This document shows, piece after piece, positions 28,323 through 36,426 of a stretch of 36,426 nucleotides of DNA. The translations under genes were made by a program, and so were the position numbers. How positions within the stretch are numbered: the stretch's first letter is position 1; every line of letters starts with the position of its first letter. Under the pieces are notes generated by a model. That model was given only the letters and a program-made list of their open reading frames with translations, had not been told where the DNA came from and ran no database searches. The DNA is taken from the IMG/VR virus record IMGVR_UViG_3300030329_003538, positions 1 through 36,426 of that record; one strand, 5' to 3'. Source of the stretch: a virus.

Positions 28323-30442
28323 CTGATTTCTTTTATCTGATTGTGAATGAATTTTGTTATCGGCTCATTCTCGGTTAAGAAATCGGTCAATTTTTGAATA
28401 CCTTGGAATTTAAAGAATTTCTGTACGGCTTCTGGGTCTTCATGGTCCACACTGTTGGCTTTTAAGACATTTTTGATAACCGGGTCTTTGCAGTTGTCAA
28501 TTGCGGTTGTAATTTCATACCAAGCTCCAGATCTTTTGACCATGCTAAATTCATTAGCTAATTGTGCTATTTCTTGAGCTTCGTCAATACCAATACCATA
28601 CCTAATCCACCCTTCGGCTGTAGAATTTGGTGTGCCACCAGAGGCAGATGTCAATATTTTCCAATTTGCAACCTGCCCAATATGAGGTCCAGATTCATCA
28701 TTAGATTGTAACCACTTACCCCTATGGGTAATTTTCATTTTAGTGCCAGCTTGATACTGCACCATGTTTCCAGAGTCTTCCATCTTGGCTGGAGACCAAC
28801 GGCTACCGCCAGTGTTTGCGATATTATGCAGTATGAATATTAGTATTGCCTTAGTTCTTGAAACGTCGCCAGAAATTCTTTTCAGGAACATCGACATTAA
28901 TCTCGGCAGGTTATTTCTAACGCCGGTCCTGATTTCACCTTCTAGCTCCTCCTGGGGGACCATATTAGATACCGAATCAACAATAGCCACAAGGTCTGGA
29001 GTATTTTTAACATACATCTCTAGGGTGTTAAGATACATTTCTGCGGACACTAACGGCATCTCGTCGGTAGCTTGTACAATCTTTATCTTCTTGGTATCTA
29101 AACCCTTGATTCCTGTAAAGTTCTCCTTGGTCATACGCCCTTCAGTATTGAAATAGATGATGTTCTTACCGAGAGCTTGACATTTAGATGCGAAATAAAG
29201 AGCAGTGGTCGTGTTATGAGTCACTGTAAAATTGTCTGTGACATACAGGTGGTCTGCATGATCTACGGAGATACATTGACACTCTTCTTGTCTGACAATT
29301 TCTATTTTTTTAATAGTCCTACATAGATTTGGTTTGCTTCTACACTGATTAAATTGTTTACGCGATAGTTTAAACAGCTTGTTTATATCGTTGCCAGATA
29401 TATGTAATCTAAAAGATTTAAACTCCTTTCCGTTACATTTTGTGATTCTTTCTCGTGTTTTAGCTGTATAACCAAGAGACTGTAGAATTTCTGTAACGTG
29501 AACACTCAGAGCATATGATACGGTAGAATACTCAGCGTTTTTACCTGAATCATTATAACCGTCTGTGTCCATTAACCCTCTAATAAGTTCAAATCTATCC
29601 TCTACTGATGAATAAATGTATTCTTTTGGTATGAATTTTGTATGAGAATTAGAACCCATCAAGCCTAAAGCTCTTAGTTTATTTGTCAAGTCGTTAGTTT
29701 CACCTTCTAGTTTAACTATTGCATAATCGTATCTAGATTTATGATTGATGCTTAGATTATTGTGCTTGGCAAAACATTTGAAAGATTCTAAAATTTCTCC
29801 ATCTGAGGTTGTTATAATTGGCGTACCTTGAGACATTCCGCCGTCTCCAAGTAAGCAACCTAATATATATGGATCTATTGGTAGATTCTGCTTATTAAAC
29901 AATATAGGTTCACATAATGGAATCTTCCATTTTGGTCTATCGCTATAAAACAGGCCGTCTTTAATAATTTCAGATAGCGGGAGAACTGTCCAATCTTTAT
30001 GTCTACCGTGGTAATTTTTTGACACTTTCCATAGATGGTCAATGCCACACTCTGCGTAAGACTCATCGCTAAATGTAATTCGATATACGTCTTTTACGCC
30101 TTGAGGGAATACACCATCAACTTCCGCCGATCCTCCATTTGGAGTGCATACAATATCGCCTATCTTTATATCACCCATCTTTACGGGGCCAGACGGTGTG
30201 TATACTGTTGATGATATAGGTTGTTCTTTACCAGTTTTTGGATCTCCACCTATGATTACACAGTTTCCCTCTCTGATTCCGCCACCGAGGGCGATGTCTA
30301 GAGCAGGAGAAACGCTAATCTTTTGGAAGGATTCTAGCTTGTCAAGTACTTCCTCTCCACTCTCTACGATAGGTCCGTACTTTGAGATTATTTGATTGCT
30401 AGTATCGTCATCTGAAAATTTATTCACTTTCTTTTTCGCCAC
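28319..30442 (-). CDS. recA: RecA-family recombinase interrupted by a class 3 intein
   Basis: 707-aa precursor from GTG 30442, with GGAG 8 nt upstream. The exteins total 369 aa. The N-extein (1-72) ends GGDPKTGK and the C-extein starts TTTALYFASK, so the Walker A GDPKTGKTT is split at GK|T. Next come an Asp/Glu switch region (FNTEGRM), Walker B LVAIVDSVSNM, LPRLMSMFLKRI, ILIFILHNI with TGG, and a C-terminal domain. The family is RecA/UvsX-like; no further distinction is made. It would drive strand exchange and repair. The 338-aa intein makes activity depend on splicing. Confidence 0.92.
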   Translation of the reverse strand: MAKKKVNKFSDDDTSNQIISKYGPIVESGEEVLDKLESFQKISVSPALDIALGGGIREGNCVIIGGDPKTGKEQPISSTVYTPSGPVKMGDIKIGDIVCTPNGGSAEVDGVFPQGVKDVYRITFSDESYAECGIDHLWKVSKNYHGRHKDWTVLPLSEIIKDGLFYSDRPKWKIPLCEPILFNKQNLPIDPYILGCLLGDGGMSQGTPIITTSDGEILESFKCFAKHNNLSINHKSRYDYAIVKLEGETNDLTNKLRALGLMGSNSHTKFIPKEYIYSSVEDRFELIRGLMDTDGYNDSGKNAEYSTVSYALSVHVTEILQSLGYTAKTRERITKCNGKEFKSFRLHISGNDINKLFKLSRKQFNQCRSKPNLCRTIKKIEIVRQEECQCISVDHADHLYVTDNFTVTHNTTTALYFASKCQALGKNIIYFNTEGRMTKENFTGIKGLDTKKIKIVQATDEMPLVSAEMYLNTLEMYVKNTPDLVAIVDSVSNMVPQEELEGEIRTGVRNNLPRLMSMFLKRISGDVSRTKAILIFILHNIANTGGSRWSPAKMEDSGNMVQYQAGTKMKITHRGKWLQSNDESGPHIGQVANWKILTSASGGTPNSTAEGWIRYGIGIDEAQEIAQLANEFSMVKRSGAWYEITTAIDNCKDPVIKNVLKANSVDHEDPEAVQKFFKFQGIQKLTDFLTENEPITKFIHNQIKEIR
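29213..30226 (-). mobile_element. Class 3-type intein with LAGLIDADG endonuclease, in recA Walker A
   Basis: 338 aa, residues 73-410 of the precursor. The first residue is Glu, not Cys/Ser/Ala: EQPISSTVYTPSGPVKMGDI. The Trp-Cys-Thr signature of class 3 inteins is present: Trp in GIDHLWKV (block B, two after His), Cys in CQCISVDHADH (block F, in place of Asp), and Thr in TVTHN (block G). The +1 residue is Thr. Two LAGLIDADG motifs, ILGCLLGDGG and LIRGLMDTDGY, show a full endonuclease. Splicing would start at the block F Cys. Boundaries were checked at codon level: GAA at 30226 and AAC at 29215. Confidence 0.92.
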
Positions 30443-30881
30443 GCTCTATACTCCTTAGCTTATCAAGTTTAGATTTGTTACCAAAGGATTTTTTTCTCGT
30501 TGTTGCCTCTTCTTTTATGTCTAGCTCTTGCTTTTCTTTTCCTTGTGAGTTTTGATGCTCAATGTTATACTTCTTTATGATAGGCAAAGCCCTTGGGCTA
30601 TTTAAAGAAAATATCCTAGAAAACTCTGGGGAGTCAACAGCCTTGACTAAAACTTCTTCTGGATACTCTTTCAATAGCCTTGTTGCGGCTAGTAACTGCC
30701 TTTTGAAGGTCCAGTTCCACGGCTTCTTATTCCAGAACTTGTAAGGTAGCGAGCCTTTATTCTTGTTCTCTGCATTTCTCAAACACATTATTTCAGCAAT
30801 ATACGCCGCACAGGTACAGTGATCTCCAGTAGTCTTGTGTTTATACCTACTCTTGTCTGACCTTTTCCGTTTTTTCAACAT
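30420..30881 (-). CDS. Hypothetical protein
   Basis: 153 aa from ATG 30881; a TTG one codon earlier is also possible, with GAGG further upstream. Basic N-terminus, then HCTCAAYIAEIMCLRN with a C-x-C, and a conserved-looking WNKKPWNWTFKRQLLAATRL helical region. The C-terminus is highly charged. It overlaps recA by 23 nt and the upstream gene by 35 nt. I recognise no family. Context suggests a replication or recombination accessory. Confidence 0.65.
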   Translation of the reverse strand: MLKKRKRSDKSRYKHKTTGDHCTCAAYIAEIMCLRNAENKNKGSLPYKFWNKKPWNWTFKRQLLAATRLLKEYPEEVLVKAVDSPEFSRIFSLNSPRALPIIKKYNIEHQNSQGKEKQELDIKEEATTRKKSFGNKSKLDKLRSIERGEKESE

Positions 30882-31269
30882 CAATTATAGCCTCTTCAAA
30901 ACAGTTGTCAATAATGTCATCGTAAGTTTTTTCTACTACCAGTTCGGGGATAATCCACATTTGTTTTTTGACCTTATCTCCATTTATCTTTCCATATGTC
31001 AAATAGTTCCTAGACTTGACACCCATAGAACCCATAATAGATGTTATCAAATATACGTTGTCACAATTTGTGACATCAAGTTTTTCTTCATGTGATCTGT
31101 ATTGAATAGAAAGGCTCCTCAGTTTTACCCCCTTGTCTTTACAGGCTTTTATGAGGTTCGTCCAGTCGCTCATTTTGTACATGAAGTGTTCTTCACCGTC
31201 TGCGGTCTCACATTTTATCCACACTACGTGCTTGTTGGTTCTGTAGTGTTCTTTCCATTTTGATGACAT
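30847..31269 (-). CDS. Hypothetical protein
   Basis: 140 aa. Mixed strand/helix composition, with VVWIKCETADGEEHFMY and DWTNLIKACKDKGVKLRSLS, and no recognisable catalytic motif. A GAGGG lies about 12 nt before ATG 31269. Acidic C-terminus (EEAIIDVEKTEKVRQE). Function unknown. Confidence 0.65.
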   Translation of the reverse strand: MSSKWKEHYRTNKHVVWIKCETADGEEHFMYKMSDWTNLIKACKDKGVKLRSLSIQYRSHEEKLDVTNCDNVYLITSIMGSMGVKSRNYLTYGKINGDKVKKQMWIIPELVVEKTYDDIIDNCFEEAIIDVEKTEKVRQE

Positions 31270-31272
31270 TTT

Positions 31273-31569
31273 CTAGCTACCCTCATTTATGACAAAAACG
31301 CATTTTGGTCTCGGCTTGAGTCCACGTCCCCTGATGTCGTCTGCCATCGTGGATGCATCTTGAGTCATAATGGCAACCCCTTCCCTGATAGCCATTAAGT
31401 TTTTAGCGTTAAATAGTTCTGGTTCATTTTTTTTACAGTGGGCTACGTGTTTTTTTACAGATCTTTTACTTCTGTCTAAAGCGGTGCATATTTCTTCAAG
31501 ATTCTCGCCGTTCCAGTTTTGCTCAATATAAAACTTTTCTGCCGTTCCGAGTGGTCCCTGTTTAGCCAT
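31273..31569 (-). CDS. Small helix-turn-helix-like protein
   Basis: 98 aa. Residues 7-45 (AEKFYIEQNW, LEEICTALDRSKRSVKKHVA) fit a helix-turn-helix of the sigma-region-4/Trp-repressor type, with a conserved-looking SKRSVKKH recognition helix. AGGAG lies 8 nt before the ATG. A regulator or DNA-binding accessory is likely. It overlaps the upstream gene by 8 nt. Confidence 0.6.
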   Translation of the reverse strand: MAKQGPLGTAEKFYIEQNWNGENLEEICTALDRSKRSVKKHVAHCKKNEPELFNAKNLMAIREGVAIMTQDASTMADDIRGRGLKPRPKCVFVINEGS

Positions 31570-31906
31570 CGAGAAAGCTCCTTTGTGCTCGTGTTAGGTA
31601 AATGTTATTTTTTGTTTTGAGATATATCATGTAGAAGTCAAAAGTTGTTTTAGAAACCTTACGCATTTTTGTGTTTATGAACTTTACACGATAGCTATTC
31701 ATTCCACTTGGGTCAAACAGTATACCTTCATGCGTCCTAATATAGTAGGTCGCAGAGCGATTATTTCCAATTATTTTTGTGAAAAAATCTTCTTTTTCGC
31801 TAGAAACCTTTTCGCCCTGTTTGTTAAAGTACAAAGTGGTGATTTCTGGTTCAATAATCTTCTGGTCATTTTCAGAAATGTACTGCATCTCTCTTTTCGT
31901 ATTCAC
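31562..31906 (-). CDS. Hypothetical protein with GTG start
   Basis: About 114 aa from GTG 31906, which shares one base with the upstream TAG stop (TAGTG) and has GGAGGG 6 nt before it; an in-frame ATG at 31927 lies inside the upstream gene. The sequence has FFTKIIGNNRSATYYIRTHE and KVSKTTFDFYMIYLKTKNN, with no family I recognise. Confidence 0.65.
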   Translation of the reverse strand: MNTKREMQYISENDQKIIEPEITTLYFNKQGEKVSSEKEDFFTKIIGNNRSATYYIRTHEGILFDPSGMNSYRVKFINTKMRKVSKTTFDFYMIYLKTKNNIYLTRAQRSFLDG

Positions 31907-32241
31907 TAGTCGCCCTCCATTATCCATTTATGTCTCTGCTCCGGTGTCATTTTGTTGATTTTACGAATATGTGACCTGTCTTGTTCTTGTGGTTGAGACT
32001 CCCTTTTCTTAGCCTCATTTTCGGATATTTTTGTTTTATTGGCTTGAGCGTTTTTATCAGCTAACTGCCCAATGGTTGATGGTTCTTTTGAAACGAAGAA
32101 ACCCAAACCCCCATATATGATTCTACTAAAAGTGTTTTTTTTACATCTTGGACATTTTTTGAGTTCTTTGTCCTTAATTGATTGGTATACGTCGCTTTGA
32201 TGGAACCCGCAGTGGTTACAGCCATAATCATAGTGTGGCAT
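31906..32241 (-). CDS. FmdB-like zinc-ribbon protein
   Basis: 111 aa. The N-terminus YDYGCNHCGFHQSDVYQSIK followed by KKCPRCKKNTFSRIIYGG is the two-CxxC zinc ribbon of FmdB-type proteins. A charged C-terminus follows, with TPEQRHKWIMEGD. GGAG lies 7 nt before the ATG. Probably a nucleic-acid or protein binding accessory; the role is unknown in phages. Confidence 0.75.
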   Translation of the reverse strand: MPHYDYGCNHCGFHQSDVYQSIKDKELKKCPRCKKNTFSRIIYGGLGFFVSKEPSTIGQLADKNAQANKTKISENEAKKRESQPQEQDRSHIRKINKMTPEQRHKWIMEGD

Positions 32242-32242
32242 A

Positions 32243-32908
32243 TTAGTTCTCCAGTGCCGTTAAAATCCTGCCAATTATTCCGTTACGCTGTATGTCTGAG
32301 TGATTTAATTTTGATATTCCCACTCCTTTTACACCGTCCAGCCTGTTTATACATTCCTCTAAACCGCTTTTCGTCCTGATGTCGGTTTGTTTGATGTCTC
32401 CATTCACTAAAACTTTTGAACCTTCACCCATTCTAGTTATAAACATTTTTATTTGTTCAAAGGTACAATTTTGTGCTTCATCTAGAATCATATAGGTTCC
32501 ATGATATGTTGCCCCTCTCATGACCTCTAGGGGTTGAAATGTTATTTTTCCCTCATTGCAATAGTGCCCATAGTACGCTTGACCTAAGAAATGCTTAAAA
32601 TTTTCTTGCATGGGTATCAAGTATGGGTTGATTTTTTCCATTAGCTCTCCAGGTAGAGAGCCTATGTCTTTACCCGCACACACGAGTGGTCTAGTCACTA
32701 CAATATTCTCTATCTCTCCACGGTGAAGGTGTTCCGATGCTATCCCAGCCGCCACAAAAGATTTACCAGACCCTGCCGGACCACAGCAGAATGTCACATC
32801 GTTTTCTACGATACTGACTATATAATCTTTTTGATTGTCTGTTTTAGCTTCCACGTTTTTAATATTGTGTCTAGGATCTCTCGTTGCTCGCCTTTTTCTA
32901 GCTGGCAT
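32243..32908 (-). CDS. phoH: PhoH-like ATPase
   Basis: 221 aa. Walker A CCGPAGSGKSFVAAG, the PhoH-specific VVTRPLVCAGKDIGSLPGEL, LIPMQENF, Walker B YMILDEAQNCTFEQIKMF, and VLVNGDIKQTDI are all present. It is a cytoplasmic P-loop ATPase related to superfamily I helicases and common in phages of aquatic bacteria. Its role is not settled. Length and motif order are normal. It lies 9 nt after the MazG-like gene. Confidence 0.93.
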   Translation of the reverse strand: MPARKRRATRDPRHNIKNVEAKTDNQKDYIVSIVENDVTFCCGPAGSGKSFVAAGIASEHLHRGEIENIVVTRPLVCAGKDIGSLPGELMEKINPYLIPMQENFKHFLGQAYYGHYCNEGKITFQPLEVMRGATYHGTYMILDEAQNCTFEQIKMFITRMGEGSKVLVNGDIKQTDIRTKSGLEECINRLDGVKGVGISKLNHSDIQRNGIIGRILTALEN

Positions 32909-32917
32909 TTTGCCCCT

Positions 32918-33298
32918 TTATTTTGAGTAGTCTGCTTCTTTTATAAAAATACCGTCTACCATTCTTCCTCTTCTGTCTTTAATGTCCATCCATGCTTGTT
33001 TTAGACAATGAGTAAGGGTTAGGTTGTTTCTTTCTACAATGTTAATCATAACTACTAACATATCTCCGATGTCATCACTTATATCTTTTCCCTTACAAAT
33101 GCTATCTGATAGCTCTCCTAGCTCTTGCAGTAGCTTTAAAGCTTGGTCTTTATCAGTGCTTCCGTCTATGAGATTTCTATCCCTATGCCACCGCGATACT
33201 TTTCTAATGTAATCATCTAGAGATTCCACTTTACTGTTTTGAAAATCTTCCATCATCTTCATCCTGGCTAGTTGATCTGGGTGAATATCAAAACTCAT
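32918..33298 (-). CDS. MazG-like nucleotide pyrophosphohydrolase
   Basis: 126 aa. LLQELGELSDSIC and SDDIGDMLVVMINIV give the helical metal-binding motif (E-x2-E and D-x3-D) of MazG/dUTPase-like all-alpha NTP pyrophosphohydrolases. It would hydrolyse NTPs or dNTPs to monophosphates, feeding the dNMP kinase and RNR steps. GGAGG lies 6-7 nt before the ATG, which overlaps the nrdB stop as ATGA. Confidence 0.85.
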   Translation of the reverse strand: MSFDIHPDQLARMKMMEDFQNSKVESLDDYIRKVSRWHRDRNLIDGSTDKDQALKLLQELGELSDSICKGKDISDDIGDMLVVMINIVERNNLTLTHCLKQAWMDIKDRRGRMVDGIFIKEADYSK

Positions 33299-34365
33299 AT
33301 TAATCCTCCAAAATCTAGGTCTTCCAAGTCATTTTTACTAGCTCCAATCTTGTAACTGGTGATTTCATGTTCTTGGGGGGCTACCTGTACTGATTCGCTA
33401 TTCAGCCACGGTTCGGTCCATCCTGCTATCGGATTTTTAAATCCGGTCTCGGAAGGTAGTCCAATTGCTTTTCTCCTAACGTTACATAACCAGTCGATAT
33501 AGTTGTGTAAAACGGTTTCGTTTAGCCCTATAATGCTCCCGTCCTTGAATAAGTATGATGCCCACTCCTTTTCTTCCTTAGCGGCAGATTCAAACATTTT
33601 ACAGGCTTTATTTTCGCAGTCTTTCGCTGTCTTCACAAAGCCCTCATCTTCGTTTGAGTTTAGTATCTTTAGAATCTCTTGTGTGTTGTAAAGATGCAAC
33701 GCCTCGTCTCGTTTAATGAGTTTGATAATATCAGCGTTTCCTATCATCTTTTTGTTCTCGGCAAATGCGAAGGAGCAAATAAAAGAAACGTAAAATCTGA
33801 CAGCTTCTAGTATGTTTATGCTAATGATAGTCATGTAGATCTGCTTTTTTATGTCTGACAACCTGTTCTTATCACAAGCCATTCCCATGAGATCGTTATA
33901 GTCTTGGATGGCACTATTTGCACGCTTTATTATTTGCTCATCTTCATAAATGCCACCAAACACATCTTTGCTGTCTGGGTAGACGTTTTGTATAATGTAA
34001 GAATATGATTGGCTATGTATCTTTTCAAAAAACTGCCAAGTCATGAGGCAGGCTTCTAGCTCAGTATTAGTAACAAATTCTAGTAACGTGGGTACACCCC
34101 TACAGATTACACTGTCTAGCATAGTCTGATACTTGAGATTTGACGTGAAAATAAACTTTTCGTTATCTGTCAGGGTTTGGAAGTCTGCCCTATCTTTCTT
34201 TAGTTCTATCTCTTCGGGCCTCCAGAAGTTCATCATCTGGCGGCTGTCAAGATCTTTGAAGATGGGATACTTCAGTACGTCATACCGTTGCACACCTAGA
34301 TCCTTACCAAGAAAAAGAGGTTGGGTCATAGGGTCAACATTTTTAGTATTGAATATAGTCTTCAT
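33295..34365 (-). CDS. nrdB: Ribonucleotide reductase class Ia, small (radical) subunit
   Basis: 356 aa from ATG 34365, which overlaps the nrdA stop as ATGA and has AGGAG 10 nt upstream; an in-frame GTG at 34374 is only 1 nt from that SD. E. coli NrdB metal ligands and radical Tyr are present by pattern: LDSVICR (Asp), FFEKIHSQSY (Glu, His and Tyr), NILEAVRFYVSF (Glu) and RDEALH (Glu, His). The C-terminal tail ITSYKIG keeps the Tyr that links electron transfer to NrdA. It assembles the di-iron tyrosyl radical cofactor. No intein. Confidence 0.95.
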   Translation of the reverse strand: MKTIFNTKNVDPMTQPLFLGKDLGVQRYDVLKYPIFKDLDSRQMMNFWRPEEIELKKDRADFQTLTDNEKFIFTSNLKYQTMLDSVICRGVPTLLEFVTNTELEACLMTWQFFEKIHSQSYSYIIQNVYPDSKDVFGGIYEDEQIIKRANSAIQDYNDLMGMACDKNRLSDIKKQIYMTIISINILEAVRFYVSFICSFAFAENKKMIGNADIIKLIKRDEALHLYNTQEILKILNSNEDEGFVKTAKDCENKACKMFESAAKEEKEWASYLFKDGSIIGLNETVLHNYIDWLCNVRRKAIGLPSETGFKNPIAGWTEPWLNSESVQVAPQEHEITSYKIGASKNDLEDLDFGGLI

Positions 34366-36426
34366 ATCGCACACGCTCCTGATTCACAATTCATTTGCTT
34401 TTCCGTGTCTCCGTCTCCATCGGGAGTATTAGCATAATAAAAGTTTTTCAAACCGTACTTGTATCCATACAGTTGGTCTTTAATTAACTCGCTCAGTGGT
34501 ATGTTTCCATCTTCGTATTGAGCATAGTTATAGTAAAGGTTGGTGCTGATACCCATATCAACAAATTTTTGGAGTACTGCTGATATATTCATTATACATT
34601 TGTTATCTTGTAGATCCCAAGCCTTAGTGTAATAGTTTTTCCTATGGGCGAAGTTTGGAACAATCTGCTTTAGCACTCCGTTCTTTGCCTTCTTGTAAGA
34701 AAGAAGGTTTCTTACTGGCTCGATGCCATTGGTAGAATTCTGGATTACACTAGATGACTCACAAGGCATAATGGCCGACAGAGTTGAATGTCTTAGTCCG
34801 AACTCCTTTACCCTGCCTCTTAATTCTTCCCAATCCATTGTATATTTCGGTTTTACAATTTCATCAACAGACTTTTTGTACCAGTCTATCGGAAGTAACC
34901 CTTGAGAGTACTTGGTTCCCTCAAAGCCTTCGCATTGCCCTTTCTTTTCTGCCATCTTACAAGACTCGTTTATCAAATGCCACTGTATTTTTTCCATAGT
35001 CTCGTGTACTAAAGGCAGAGCCTCTTTGTTGTCATAGAAGACCTTGTTCTTTGCCAAGAACCCAGCAAGGTTAGTTATACCGATACCAAGAGATCTTCTT
35101 TTATTCGTAAAGTTTTCTCCAGCCTTTACGGGATAGTCCTGATAATCTATAATAGATTCTAACAATCTAACCGCTGTGGAGCAGGCTGTTTCTATGTCTT
35201 TATCACTGTTGACCTCTAGAAGGTTGATAGCTGACAGCATACAGATACCAATTTCTCCTTCTGTGTCATCTATTGAAGTGATTGGTTTTGTGTAATGCGT
35301 TATCTCTACACAGAGGTTTGTCATTTTAACAGGAAGACTCCAACTGCCATGCTCATTAACCGTATCAATGTTCATTGAATATATTCTACCAGTCTCTAAT
35401 CTCTCTCTGGAGAATATTTCTGCTAGCTTTCTAGCGGGTATCTTCTTTTTGAACTTTAGCTTTCGTGAGTTTTCATACTTGCTGTAAAGTTCTTCAAAGG
35501 TTTCGTTATTTCCAAATGCTTCATACAGCCCCGGAGTCTCTGCTGGACTAAACAATGTTACATCTTCATTCTTGACAAGTCTCTCGTAAAAGGTCTTACA
35601 GAATTGCACTGTGTAGTCAAGTTTTCTAACTCTGTTATCGTCAGTTCCAGCGTTATTCTTTAATACAAGAATGTCTTCAATTTCATAATGCCACCAAGGA
35701 ATATTGACATTAGCTGACCCTCCACGTATTCCGTTTTGGGATGTTGATTTTACTGCTGACTCAAAATTTTTGAGGTACGGAATTAGACCTGTGTGTATTA
35801 CCTCTCCGCCTCTTATGGGTGAATTGATAGGTCTGATCCTACCGACATTAATTCCTATACCCGCCCTTCTGGCTGTATATCTACCTACTGCATGAATAGA
35901 AGAGAAAATACTGTCAAGGTCGTCGTCAACGTCAACTAAAACACAACTCGCAAACTGTTTGATGTTGGTTCTGACTCCCGCCATAATTGGAGTAGGTAGG
36001 TTTATTTTGAAAGTAGAGAAACAATCATAAGCAGTCTTAACGTCCTTAACATTATCAAACAGGCACATTGCGATCAAAATGTAAGCAAACTGCGGTGTTT
36101 CATATATTTGGCCAGATGATCTATTTTTAACCAAATACTTATCAATCATTTGCTGGAGACCTGCATAAGTGTACAGGTCATCACGTTCATGCCTCATGTA
36201 TGATTCTATTTTTTCTATATCGTCAGGTGACCATTTTTTTAAAATATTAGGATCATACACTCCGTTGTCAATTTTGATCTGTATATGATGTAGGAGCCTC
36301 GGCGGCGTATCGGGGACATGCCACACATCTTTTCTCAACGACATATTAAGCAGTCGTGCAGCTACCTGTTGGTAGTTGGGGTTCTCTGTCGAGATTAAAT
36401 CTGAAGCTGATTTGATCAATATCTGG
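34362..36426 (-). CDS. nrdA: Ribonucleotide reductase class Ia, large subunit (5' end outside window)
   Basis: The frame is open to the right edge; the most upstream possible start in view, TTG 36419, aligns to about residue 62 of E. coli NrdA, so roughly 60 residues, including most of the ATP-cone, lie outside. Active-site features are present: KQFASCVLVDV (Cys159 of the visible part), TNLCVEI (Asn, Cys, Glu), NFYYANTPDG (radical-transfer Tyr-Tyr) and the redox tail CESGACAI at the very C-terminus. It reduces NDPs with NrdB. No intein is seen in the visible part. Confidence 0.95.
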   Translation of the reverse strand, partial: QILIKSASDLISTENPNYQQVAARLLNMSLRKDVWHVPDTPPRLLHHIQIKIDNGVYDPNILKKWSPDDIEKIESYMRHERDDLYTYAGLQQMIDKYLVKNRSSGQIYETPQFAYILIAMCLFDNVKDVKTAYDCFSTFKINLPTPIMAGVRTNIKQFASCVLVDVDDDLDSIFSSIHAVGRYTARRAGIGINVGRIRPINSPIRGGEVIHTGLIPYLKNFESAVKSTSQNGIRGGSANVNIPWWHYEIEDILVLKNNAGTDDNRVRKLDYTVQFCKTFYERLVKNEDVTLFSPAETPGLYEAFGNNETFEELYSKYENSRKLKFKKKIPARKLAEIFSRERLETGRIYSMNIDTVNEHGSWSLPVKMTNLCVEITHYTKPITSIDDTEGEIGICMLSAINLLEVNSDKDIETACSTAVRLLESIIDYQDYPVKAGENFTNKRRSLGIGITNLAGFLAKNKVFYDNKEALPLVHETMEKIQWHLINESCKMAEKKGQCEGFEGTKYSQGLLPIDWYKKSVDEIVKPKYTMDWEELRGRVKEFGLRHSTLSAIMPCESSSVIQNSTNGIEPVRNLLSYKKAKNGVLKQIVPNFAHRKNYYTKAWDLQDNKCIMNISAVLQKFVDMGISTNLYYNYAQYEDGNIPLSELIKDQLYGYKYGLKNFYYANTPDGDGDTEKQMNCESGACAI

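Noticed and set aside
28319-30442. recA as a pseudogene broken by insertion
   Set aside because: The insert is in frame, with complete splicing and endonuclease motifs, and the flanks rejoin into a perfect Walker A.
34366-34374. GTG 34374 as nrdB start
   Set aside because: The AGGAG is only 1 nt from it. ATG 34365 has suitable spacing and forms the ATGA overlap typical of this region.

Overview
The window looks like part of a tailed-phage genome, or a closely related large mobile element. All 40-odd genes lie on the minus strand, so they read from right to left. They are packed end to end, mostly joined by ATGA/TAATG or short overlaps, and many carry their own Shine-Dalgarno (SD) site. No gap between genes exceeds about 150 nt. 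I see no tRNA, rRNA or CRISPR array. Replication and nucleotide genes sit beside many glycosyltransferases, as in large lytic phages. Two TAT-exported DUF1501 proteins, a family I know mainly from Planctomycetota and relatives, suggest a host in that bacterial group. This is an inference; no structural gene is present to confirm phage identity.

Layout in transcription order. (1) 36.4-32.2 kb: class I ribonucleotide reductase (nrdA cut by the window edge, then nrdB), a MazG-like pyrophosphohydrolase, PhoH ATPase and a zinc-ribbon protein. (2) 31.9-30.4 kb: four small unknown proteins. (3) 30.4-22.8 kb: recombination and replication block: a RecA-family recombinase interrupted by an intein, a Vsr-like nuclease, two small proteins, DnaB-type helicase, DnaG-type primase, dNMP kinase and a RecB/Cas4-like nuclease. 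(4) 22.7-15.7 kb: envelope/glycan island bounded by the two DUF1501 genes, with a small membrane protein, a protein made of two phage-associated modules, a GT29 sialyltransferase-like enzyme, a CMP-sugar synthetase and UDP-galactopyranose mutase. (5) 15.3-9.7 kb: DNA polymerase III alpha in three pieces, with a DnaQ-like exonuclease gene between pieces one and two and a homing endonuclease gene between pieces two and three, followed by SSB. (6) 9.7 kb to the left edge: about ten glycosyltransferase or sugar-modification genes.

The main discovery is the density and variety of protein-splicing elements. Three inteins of three architectures lie within about 22 kb: a continuous intein with the Trp-Cys-Thr signature of class 3 inteins in the RecA P-loop; a continuous Cys-type LAGLIDADG intein in a glycosyltransferase, an unusual host gene; and a split intein that fractures DNA polymerase III alpha at FNK|SHS with a free-standing Vsr-type homing endonuclease between the halves. 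The polymerase is also broken a second time, without any visible intein, by the proofreading exonuclease gene.

Together the genes would make and recycle deoxynucleotides (NrdAB, MazG, dNMP kinase), replicate and recombine DNA (helicase, primase, Pol III, exonuclease, SSB, RecA, nucleases), and build or alter glycans using galactofuranose and CMP-activated sugars. Regulation is hinted at by a good sigma70-like promoter ahead of ssb and by a 31-bp palindromic element found only ahead of ssb and the first polymerase gene.
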